Shown piece by piece: positions 45,691-52,106 of a DNA stretch of 52,106 bases (its first letter is position 1; each line of letters begins with the position of its first letter). The notes under the pieces are model-generated. The model worked only from the letters and a program-made list of their open reading frames with translations, was not told the DNA's origin and searched no databases. This DNA comes from Candidatus Gastranaerophilales bacterium (lineage in GTDB: Bacteria; Cyanobacteriota; Vampirovibrionia; Gastranaerophilales; Gastranaerophilaceae): assembly GCA_944325065.1 (NCBI GenBank), contig CALUYS010000013.1:1-52106 (forward strand), read 5' to 3'. The position numbers were made by a program, and so were the translations under genes.

Positions 45691-45892
45691 TATGTAAATA
45701 AATGTAAATATTAAATATATATTCCTTAACATATCCATAATTCTTTATAATAAAGGTTTATGGAGATTTATGTAAACTTATGTAACATAAAATATAGCAA
45801 CTTTTACAATAATAGTCAATTTTTTTAATAAAAAGGTTTTTATATAAGAGTAATAAGCTAAATAATATAAAAATAAGAAACGGAGTTTATAA

Positions 45893-46717
45893 GTGGCAAC
45901 AAAACAATATAACAATAGTAATGTACAAGCATTGGTAGCAAATAACCAATTAAATAATATGATAGATTATCATATTAAATCATCCTTAAAAATCGAGCCT
46001 AAACCTTTTGATTATATAAAAAAACATTTCTTTAATGAACGTGTTGAAAAATTACTTTCAAAAGTACAGTTATATGAATTTACCGATAAAAAAATAATAT
46101 TAAATTTAATCCGTGGAAATGATAAAATATCTAATTTATTGAAACAAAATAATATTGAGCTTGAAATAAATATAAAAAATTTAGAATCAATAACCAGTGC
46201 ACATTTAAATCCAACATTGGAAATTGCGTATCGAATTATGGAAGAATTGTCATCGTATTTTTGTTTTTCAATTAGTGATAAAAAAGCTATAATACGTGGT
46301 GCTATATTTCATGATTTTGGTAAAGTTTTAATACCTGATAAAATTTTAAATAGCAAATGTCGTTTAGAAGGAGATAAAAGAAAAATTGTAGAATTACATG
46401 CTCAATTAGGTTATGAATTATTGAAAGCAAGTAAACAATTTGATGAAAAGACATTAAATATAATAAGAAATCATCATAAATATATGGATGGTTCAGGTTA
46501 TCCACAAAATGAAATTGAAGTTGATATTTTAACACAAATTATAACAGCTGCGGATATATATACAGCATTACGAGAAAAACGTTCATATAAAGAATCCATT
46601 TCAAAAGAAAAAGCTTTAAAAATTATTAAAAAATTAGTTGAAGAAAATAAATTATTAAATGAAGTTTATGACGCATTAAAAAAACTTGTTCAAAATAAGA
46701 ACACAAGGCATAATTAA
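45893..46717 (+). CDS. HD-GYP domain protein
   Basis: 274 aa starting at GTG (45893), supported by CGGAG eight bases upstream. The C-terminal two thirds are an HD-GYP phosphodiesterase domain: IFHDFGKVLIPDKIL, HAQLGYELLKAS, HHKYMDGSGYP, ITAADIYTALREKRSYK. The first 110 residues are unrecognised and lack a receiver domain, so the input differs from the response regulator at 26854-27981. Likely cyclic di-GMP hydrolase. It converges on flagellin and shares a terminator at its stop, suggesting a motility role. Confidence 0.8.
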   Translation: MATKQYNNSNVQALVANNQLNNMIDYHIKSSLKIEPKPFDYIKKHFFNERVEKLLSKVQLYEFTDKKIILNLIRGNDKISNLLKQNNIELEINIKNLESITSAHLNPTLEIAYRIMEELSSYFCFSISDKKAIIRGAIFHDFGKVLIPDKILNSKCRLEGDKRKIVELHAQLGYELLKASKQFDEKTLNIIRNHHKYMDGSGYPQNEIEVDILTQIITAADIYTALREKRSYKESISKEKALKIIKKLVEENKLLNEVYDALKKLVQNKNTRHN

Positions 46718-46735
46718 TTTTTGCCTTGTGTTTTT
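46700..46735 (+). terminator. Terminator overlapping HD-GYP stop
   Basis: AACACAAGGCA (46700-46710) pairs with TGCCTTGTGTT (46722-46732), followed by TTT. The stop codon lies in the loop. On the other strand it could also serve flagellin, whose stop is 26 bp away. Confidence 0.85.
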
Positions 46736-46761
46736 GTTACGTGGAGAGAATAAATTTTTTA

Positions 46762-47652
46762 TTAACTTCCCAAAAGGGATAATGCTATTTGAGGTAGATT
46801 ATTAGATTGCAATAACGAATTTGATGAAGTTTGTTGTAAAATTTGATATTTAATCATATCGGAACTTGCTTTAGCAACATCAACATCAATAATTGATGAT
46901 TTAGTAGATTCAAAATTTTCATTCATAGTTGTCATATTTGCAGATGTAGATTCAAGTCTATTTGTATACGCACCTAACATAGATCTATCAGAAGCTATTT
47001 TATCAATTGCAGCATCAAGTTTGTCTAAATATTGACGTATCATATCACCTGTCCACGTTGCACCATCCAAAGCACCGCCAGCACTTACGCCATTACCTAA
47101 AGATGTAATATCAAGTTTTATGTCAAGTCCTCCTGCAGAAATATGTAAGTTTGTCATAACGGGACCTATATCAACAGTATTTGTTGCAGAAAGTGAATTT
47201 GCACCTGTTTGTATTACTAAGCTAGAAACTGAACCATTCAACATTGTTTTTCCTGCAAAAGTTGTTGTTTCTGCTGTTACATCAATATTTTCAATCCTTT
47301 GCTTAATTTCGTTCATTATAGCTTGTTTTTTATCAGCTTCATATATGTCACTAGCTGCCTGAACACATAATTCACGGATACGAAGCAAGTCATCAGTAGC
47401 ACTTTGCATACCTCCTTCTGCTATTGCAATAACATTTATAGCATTTTCAATATTTTTAATAGCCTGATCATTACCACGTATTTGAGCTTTTAAAGCTTCT
47501 GAAATAGCTAAACCTGCAGCATCATCTTTTGCATTGTTAACTCTTAAACCTGTTGATAATTGTTTCATTGTGCTCTCTAATGATTTTGTGTTTTTGGCAA
47601 GTGCATTTTGTGAAATCAACGATGAAACATTTGTATTTACTCGAATTGCCAT
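46762..47652 (-). CDS. fliC: Flagellin
   Basis: 296-aa filament protein secreted through the flagellar type III exporter. It has the conserved D0/D1 N-terminus (MAIRVNTNVSSLISQNALAK, STGLRVNNAKDDAAGLAIS) and C-terminal coil (VAKASSDMIKYQILQQTSSN, LLQSNNLPQIALSLL). A very short variable middle makes it a small flagellin. The region recognised by TLR5 in other flagellins (LxxIRELxVQA) reads LLRIRELCVQAASD. AAGGAGAG fixes the start. A sigma-28 type promoter precedes it. It is also called hag. Confidence 0.96.
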   Translation of the reverse strand: MAIRVNTNVSSLISQNALAKNTKSLESTMKQLSTGLRVNNAKDDAAGLAISEALKAQIRGNDQAIKNIENAINVIAIAEGGMQSATDDLLRIRELCVQAASDIYEADKKQAIMNEIKQRIENIDVTAETTTFAGKTMLNGSVSSLVIQTGANSLSATNTVDIGPVMTNLHISAGGLDIKLDITSLGNGVSAGGALDGATWTGDMIRQYLDKLDAAIDKIASDRSMLGAYTNRLESTSANMTTMNENFESTKSSIIDVDVAKASSDMIKYQILQQTSSNSLLQSNNLPQIALSLLGS

Positions 47653-47702
47653 TTTATTTTTCTCTCCTTATGTTTTTTCTCCACAAATTGGTTTACGGAT
47701 TT

Positions 47703-47729
47703 TTATCTTCATACTTTAGTTATACTTTA
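47703..47729 (-). promoter_or_regulatory. Flagellin sigma-28 (FliA) promoter
   Basis: On the minus strand TAAAGTAT (47729-47722), an 11-nt spacer and GAAGATAA (47710-47703), against the FliA consensus TAAAGTTT-N11-GCCGATAA (7 of 8 and 6 of 8, exact spacing). The leader would be about 45 nt. Confidence 0.7.
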
Positions 47730-47745
47730 TCATACTTTAGTTATA
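47709..47745. repeat. Direct repeat with 21-bp period in flagellin promoter
   Basis: TCATACTTTAGTTATA occurs at 47709-47724 and again, identically, at 47730-47745. The period of 21 bp is two helical turns, so both copies face the same side of DNA. The repeat overlaps the sigma-28 -35 box and may be a regulator site or a slipped duplication. Confidence 0.6.
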
Positions 47746-47755
47746 AAAAAATATT

Positions 47756-47780
47756 AAAAACCTTGAAATTCAAGGTTTTT
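47756..47780. terminator. Bidirectional terminator-like palindrome
   Basis: AAAAACCTTGA-AAT-TCAAGGTTTTT, a perfect 11-bp stem with A-runs and T-runs on both strands. It lies between the divergent flagellin and rsmE genes, upstream of both, where no transcript should end. It may insulate the two promoters. Confidence 0.6.
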
Positions 47781-47826
47781 GGATGTATTATGTTATTATT
47801 TTTAAAATACACTTTATGGAGGAGAT

Positions 47827-48558
47827 ATGCCACATTTTTTTATCAACTCAAAATATATAATTAACAATAAAATCAATATTTTTGATGAAAATAATATTTT
47901 TCATATTTCTATAAGCTTAAGATGTAAAGTTAATGAAATTATTAAACTTATTGACGAAAATCAAATTGTTTATGAAGTACAAATTAATAATATTTCTAAA
48001 AAATTTATTGAAACAACAATTATAAACTCATATAAATCTAAAAGAATAAGTCGGTATAAGATTTGTTTGGCCCAAGGTTTTTTAAATTCTGATGATCAAT
48101 ATGATATTATAAAAATGGCAACGGAATTGGGTATAAGTGAGATTTTCCCAATTATTACTGATAATTCAAGTATAAAAAAAGATGTTGCTTTAAAGAAAAT
48201 ATCAAAGCTGGAAAAAGTTGCCTATGAAGCTGCAAAGCAATGTGAAAGAGCAAATTTACCACAAATTGTACCAAATAAAACTTTGGATGATTTAGCTATT
48301 GATAAATCATTTGATAAAATTTTTATATTTTCAGAAATTGAAGAAAAATATACATTAAAAGAATATTTTAAAGAAAATACTATAAATAAAAATGACAAAA
48401 TATTAATAGTTATTGGACCAGAAGGTGGGTTCTCAAAAAAAGAATTTGAGTTATTTTATAAATATAAATTACCTCAATTTACTTTAGGCAACTTAATTTT
48501 AAGGGCTCCTACAGCTTGTGTTGCTTCTATTTCTCATTTATTATATGCTTTAAGTTGA
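47827..48558 (+). CDS. rsmE: 16S rRNA (uracil-1498-N3)-methyltransferase
   Basis: SPOUT methyltransferase that methylates U1498 of 16S rRNA. The 243-aa protein shows an N-terminal PUA-like domain, then LAQGFLNSDDQYDIIKMATE, CERANLPQI, and the knot motifs VIGPEGGFSKKE and LGNLILRAPTA. GGAGGAG four bases before the ATG fixes the start. cca begins 1 nt after its stop. Confidence 0.93.
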   Translation: MPHFFINSKYIINNKINIFDENNIFHISISLRCKVNEIIKLIDENQIVYEVQINNISKKFIETTIINSYKSKRISRYKICLAQGFLNSDDQYDIIKMATELGISEIFPIITDNSSIKKDVALKKISKLEKVAYEAAKQCERANLPQIVPNKTLDDLAIDKSFDKIFIFSEIEEKYTLKEYFKENTINKNDKILIVIGPEGGFSKKEFELFYKYKLPQFTLGNLILRAPTACVASISHLLYALS

Positions 48559-48559
48559 G

Positions 48560-49972
48560 ATGAAAAATTTAATATTAAATAAAATAAACAAAGATGAAAT
48601 TTTAAAAAAAGTTATAGAAAATACGCCAAATGATGCAAATATTTATTTAGTAGGTGGATATTTACGTGATGGTTTAATAAATAAAGAATCTTTTGATAGA
48701 GATATAATTGTCAATAATATTTCATCTTATGATTTTGCAAATATAATTGGTAATATTTTTAAAGTAAAACCGATATTATTGGACAAAGAAAATCAAATTT
48801 ATCGTCTTGTTTTACAAAATAAAAAGGATTTTTTTGATATTACAAAAATAAATGGCACAAGTTTGATTGAGGATTTAAAATCTCGTGATTTAACAATTAA
48901 TTCTCTTGCAATAAACTTGAAAACATTTGAAATAATTGATGAATGTAATTCTATGAATGATTTTGGTAATAAAATATTAAAAACATCCGATGTCAAAAAT
49001 ATGTTAGTTGATCCGTTAAGGATGTTGAGGATTTTTCGTTTTGCTTCGAATTTAGGTTTTAAGATAGATAAATCATTGCTTAATTTTATTAATCAAAATG
49101 CTAGTCAAATAAATAATATTTCAAGTGAGCGGATAGTCTATGAAATGTTGAAGTTTTTTGAGGGGAAATATAGCAACATTGCTTTTTTAGACCTTCAATA
49201 TAATCAATTGTTAAAGGAATTGTTTCCATTTGTGGAAGAACTTAAAAAAGTGCCCCCGAATTTGCATCACCATTTGTGTTTATTCCATCACTCAATCGAA
49301 ACATCAAATCAAATACAAAAGTTTTATGATAGTTCAAATGTTAATATAAAGGCTCATTTTAATGAAATATTTAGTTATAATATTTCACGTCTAGCTCATA
49401 TAAAGCTTGCAGGTTTTTTACATGATATTGGAAAACCAAAAACTTGGGTTATTGAAAAGGACACCCAACGACATAGATTTATAAAGCACGATGAAGTTGG
49501 AAGTGAACTTGTTGTGCCTTATTTAACAAAGCTAAAATTTCCCAAAAAGGCAATAAGATATGTAGAAAAAATGATAAAACATCATATTTATCCTTCAAGT
49601 TTAATATCAAGTCCTGATGTATCCAAAAAAGCAATAGATAGGTTTTATCGCAAAATGGATGAGGATACATTGGATGTTATAATTCTTGCAAAAGCAGATA
49701 GAAAAAGTGCTTTAGGTGTTGAAATAACAAAAGAAATTGTTAATAATAACATAAAAAATTTGACAAAACTTGAAGAGGGTTGGTTTAAATTTTGCCAAAA
49801 TAACAAAGAAATTCCAAAACTGATAAATGGGCTTGAGATTATGGAGTTATTGAAGCTTAATTCACCTAAAAAACTTTCATCTATAATAAATGCTTTACAT
49901 AATGCTCAATATGATGGCACTGTTATAACAAAAGATGATGCTATAAATTTTTTATTAGAAAATTTTAAATAA
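48560..49972 (+). CDS. cca: CCA tRNA nucleotidyltransferase / poly(A) polymerase family
   Basis: Class II nucleotidyltransferase, 470 aa. The catalytic head shows YLVGGYLRDG and the metal-binding DRD in SFDRDIIV; then SRDLTINSLAINL and DPLRMLRIFRFASNLGF. An HD domain follows (LAGFLHDIGKPKTW, IKHDEVGSELV, KHHIYPS). HD-containing members add or repair the tRNA 3' CCA; in some lineages the work is split between CC- and A-adding enzymes, which sequence alone does not settle. It runs into the 3' end of the restriction gene (8-bp convergent overlap). Confidence 0.88.
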   Translation: MKNLILNKINKDEILKKVIENTPNDANIYLVGGYLRDGLINKESFDRDIIVNNISSYDFANIIGNIFKVKPILLDKENQIYRLVLQNKKDFFDITKINGTSLIEDLKSRDLTINSLAINLKTFEIIDECNSMNDFGNKILKTSDVKNMLVDPLRMLRIFRFASNLGFKIDKSLLNFINQNASQINNISSERIVYEMLKFFEGKYSNIAFLDLQYNQLLKELFPFVEELKKVPPNLHHHLCLFHHSIETSNQIQKFYDSSNVNIKAHFNEIFSYNISRLAHIKLAGFLHDIGKPKTWVIEKDTQRHRFIKHDEVGSELVVPYLTKLKFPKKAIRYVEKMIKHHIYPSSLISSPDVSKKAIDRFYRKMDEDTLDVIILAKADRKSALGVEITKEIVNNNIKNLTKLEEGWFKFCQNNKEIPKLINGLEIMELLKLNSPKKLSSIINALHNAQYDGTVITKDDAINFLLENFK

Positions 49973-50735
49973 ACCTAATAGAGCTAACATTTTTTTTATT
50001 AAATAAGTCAGTTGGATCTAGCTTAAATTGCAACATATTTGCAGTATTTCTACCATTGTCGCCACCTTTACGTTGTATAGTAACTTTACCAACATATAAA
50101 GAGCCTTTTGGACTAATAATAGCATCACCTTCTGAATAATGTTGTAAAGCTTTATTTATATTAATAAGCACCCAACGTGCGTTATTATCTATCTTTTGAG
50201 CAACTAAAATCCATTCAGCACTAAATTGCCCACGTCCTTTTATTATATCACTTAAAACAAGCATTTTGTTTTTGTTAAACCAATTTAATATTAACCTTTG
50301 TTCTGACTCTTTAAATTCTTTAATAAACATTCGTCTTGGGTCTTTAGGATTTTCTATATATGGTTTAAGTTCACCTGTATAATATTGTAGCAGTTTGAAA
50401 ACGTCATTAGGAATGTTCCACATTTCTTTATAGTGCAATAACCAACGTTTATCCACCTGATTAAACCCTTTTTTATTGGATACCAGTTTTACCTGTATAT
50501 TTTCTTTATCAATAGCTGACTTTAATTTTATTTGTATCTGTACATTTATATCAGCTTTGTATCCATGCAATGTAACTGCTTTTACAAATTCAATATCTTC
50601 TAAATTGTAGTTCATAATGATAAACCACTTTTGAGCATCTGTATCTTTAAACTAATTATTAAATTTTTCACATATTTCTTGCTCGTTTCTAAAACCATTT
50701 TTAGCAGTTTGAGAGCCTTTTTGTATCAGTTTCAT
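49965..50735 (-). pseudogene. HinP1I-like type II restriction endonuclease with amber codon 28
   Basis: From ATG 50735 the frame reads MKLIQKGSQTAKNGFRNEQE and continues for 27 codons to TAG (50654-50652). It then stays open as FKDTDAQKWF... to the end, 257 codons in all. As I recall R.HinP1I, it aligns along its length (GSKTAKDGFKNEK, QVKLVSNKRGFNQ, TIQRKGGDNGR, NMLQFKIDP), with Trp28 at the TAG, so TGG to TAG is the simplest change. The catalytic AD-x18-QVK pattern is intact. Met41 (ATG 50615) could start a 216-aa product without a Shine-Dalgarno. HinP1I cuts GCGC. The start overlaps the methyltransferase end by 35 bp. Probably inactive unless the stop is read through. Confidence 0.85.
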
Positions 50736-51696
50736 TTTCAAGATTATCTACCCCTATATATTTCAACAAACATTTACCTATTTCACGGATTACATTTACT
50801 GTCATGGCGTTACCAGCTTGTGATAATAATTTATTATTATTTAATTCTTTAGCTTTTAAAACATATTCTTTACTAAAACCTTGTAGCATTAAGGCTTCAA
50901 CTCCCTGTAATTTATACAATTCTCCACCTTTTGTATACAAAAGTCCATGTCGACCTGTCCTTAAGGTTGGACATTTATTTTCGTAAACTCTTAAATCAGA
51001 CTGCCTTGTATCTATGATACAAAAATCTTTTTTCAAAATATCGTTTATATCGACTTTACCTTTGTTATATTTATTATTCAAATATTTTTGAAACGTTGGG
51101 TGCTTAATATCTTGTTTTATATTGTTAGAGTCTAACAAAAATTTTTTTAGACCGATTGGTTTTTGAGTAATAGGAAATTTGAACTCTTTAAAGCACAAAT
51201 CTTTTCTTATACCAACAAAGTAAATACGTTCTCTTAATTGTGGGACGCCATAATCCACACTATTTAAAACTTTATAAAATACTTTATATCCAACATTATT
51301 TAACAGTTCAACAATACTATTTAATGTTTTGCCCCCGCTATGATTTACAAGACCTTTTACATTTTCAAATATAAAATATGGTATTTTTTTTTCTTTTAAA
51401 ATCTTGGACAAGTAATAAATAATTTGACCTCTGTCATCATCAAAACCTGCTCTTTTACCGACAATAGAAAATGTTTGACAAGGGAAACCTGCTATTAAGA
51501 TATCGGCTATTGGTATTTTATCATAAGCTAAAGTTGTTAAATCACCTAAATTATTTTCATCTGAATAAAACAACTTATATGTAAAATCAGAATCCATATT
51601 TATTTCACTATGTGCCAAACATTTTAAGCCTAAAGATTCTAGCCCTAATCTTCCCCCACCAATTCCAGAACAAAAATCTATAAAAGTTAATGTCAT
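50701..51696 (-). CDS. DNA cytosine-5 methyltransferase (restriction-modification)
   Basis: 331-aa m5C methyltransferase with the motifs in order: FCSGIGGGRLGLE (I), the PCQ nucleophile loop GFPCQTFS with C73 (IV), FENVKG (VI), GVPQLRERIYFVG (VIII), a target region with RQSDLRVY and CPTLRTGRHG, and AGNAMTVNVI (X). It would protect host DNA against the HinP1I-like enzyme encoded next to it, so GCGC is the likely target; this is inferred from the partner. AGGGG 11 bases upstream favours ATG 51696 over GTG 51708. With the endonuclease broken it may persist as an orphan methylase. Confidence 0.92.
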   Translation of the reverse strand: MTLTFIDFCSGIGGGRLGLESLGLKCLAHSEINMDSDFTYKLFYSDENNLGDLTTLAYDKIPIADILIAGFPCQTFSIVGKRAGFDDDRGQIIYYLSKILKEKKIPYFIFENVKGLVNHSGGKTLNSIVELLNNVGYKVFYKVLNSVDYGVPQLRERIYFVGIRKDLCFKEFKFPITQKPIGLKKFLLDSNNIKQDIKHPTFQKYLNNKYNKGKVDINDILKKDFCIIDTRQSDLRVYENKCPTLRTGRHGLLYTKGGELYKLQGVEALMLQGFSKEYVLKAKELNNNKLLSQAGNAMTVNVIREIGKCLLKYIGVDNLENETDTKRLSNC

Positions 51697-51784
51697 GTTT
51701 TTAAACACCCCTACTATATTAGTTTAACATCAATAAACTTCATTATTGAAATTTCTGGATAAAATATATTTTGCTATGTTTTGT

Positions 51785-52106
51785 GTAACAAAAATTAGAA
51801 TTGCTTATTACGTGAAACGTGCGAACTTAAGTCGTGGTCGGGATGACACGATTTGTTTCAAATTGTCAAAGAGCTTTTTTTAAAAAGCGATTTGCAACAA
51901 TTTGATATCAGGTTATTAGCAATTCTTTTTTGTGGTAACAAAAATTAGAATTGCTTATTACGTGAAACGTGCGAAGGATGAATATAAATTTTCGGGATGA
52001 CACGATTTGTTTCAAATTGTCAAAGAGCTTTTTTTAAAAAGCGATTTGCAACAATTTGATATCAGGTTATTAGCAATTCTTTTTTGTGGTAACAAAAATT
52101 AGAATT
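51785..52106. repeat. Tandem array of 150/154-bp units with variable 13/17-bp cores
   Basis: Two complete units (51785-51934, 51935-52088) and the first 18 bp of a third. Each has an identical 41-bp left part (GTAACAAAAATT...GTGCGAA), a core that differs completely (51826-51838, 13 bp; 51976-51992, 17 bp) and an identical 96-bp right part (CGGGATGACACG...TTTTTTGTG). Each unit folds: AGAATTGCT with AGCAATTCT at the ends, TCAAATTGT with ACAATTTGA inside, an A/T-rich GCTTTTTTTAAAAAGC hairpin, and CGTG with CACG closing a loop that contains the core. No ORF. The array continues past the window. Confidence 0.9.

Noticed and set aside
50615-50700. 28-codon frame between methyltransferase and restriction gene as a controller protein
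   Set aside because: It overlaps in another frame the N-terminal coding sequence of the HinP1I-like enzyme, which explains this stretch better.
51808-51823. parS site in the tandem array (CGTGAAAC core)
   Set aside because: Only about 11 of 16 positions match the parS consensus and the left half-site is absent; the palindrome ACGTGAAACGT is explained by the local hairpin.
51785-52106. Ordinary CRISPR array
   Set aside because: The repeat would be 137 bp and spacers 13-17 bp, far outside CRISPR ranges, and no cas gene is in the window. Kept as an unexplained array.

Overview
The window is a strongly AT-rich bacterial chromosome segment. It starts inside a 23S rRNA gene and ends inside a direct-repeat array, both classic places for an assembly to break, so it is probably one whole draft contig. 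Flagellin and a FliD-like cap protein, fermentative AdhE, lysA, fabI, a CdaA-type diadenylate cyclase, RqcH and Smc-ScpAB, together with the very low GC, suggest an anaerobic, flagellated gut-type bacterium. Uncultured Gastranaerophilales (Vampirovibrionia, the non-photosynthetic relatives of cyanobacteria) fit best; a low-GC Firmicute is the alternative. This assignment is inference from gene content only.

Layout. 1-620: 3' end of 23S, 5S rRNA and a terminator. 665-3469: aroE, a flavin reductase and radA. 3470-4864: decayed DNA and an internally deleted IS30-like element. 4973-12292: ychF, a membrane-anchored nuclease/phospholipase D fusion, rel and nadE. 12425-17906 (minus strand): fabI, a BadF-type ATPase with an unknown internally duplicated partner, a dicarboxylate/glutamate symporter and rqcH. 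18050-25267: lysA-cdaA, then smc-scpA-scpB. 25534-26370: second IS30-like deletion derivative. 26496-30778: a Ser/Gly-rich protein behind a (TA)n tract, an HD-GYP response regulator, a possible structured RNA and fliD. 30826-33937: a DtxR-like repressor and adhE.

33993-35961 is a small accessory patch. It holds a broken and an intact small HTH gene, an XRE repressor with a truncated second copy, a 53-aa protein, and two near-identical units encoding 33-34-aa hydrophobic peptides. Those two units have every sequence hallmark of a type I toxin-antitoxin module and were not among the long ORFs. 36086-42274 is a housekeeping run: trmL, nnrD, a small protein, dprA, topA and a TPR protein. 42502-47652 holds a helicase-nuclease fusion, an HD-GYP protein and flagellin, the last with a recognisable sigma-28 promoter. 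47827-49972 holds rsmE and cca.

The right end (49965-52106) carries a cytosine-5 DNA methyltransferase and a HinP1I-like restriction endonuclease gene. The endonuclease is interrupted by an amber codon exactly where HinP1I has Trp28. Beyond the methyltransferase begins a tandem array of 150-154 bp units: 137 bp are identical between copies and enclose a short fully variable core (13 and 17 bp). I know no family that explains this array; it and the type I-like module are the two most interesting loci here.

Expression signals are fairly readable. Several genes (aroE, trmL, the DtxR-like gene) have a -10 box 6-7 nt before the ATG, implying leaderless mRNAs. Others have clear Shine-Dalgarno sequences, which were used to correct several start codons.
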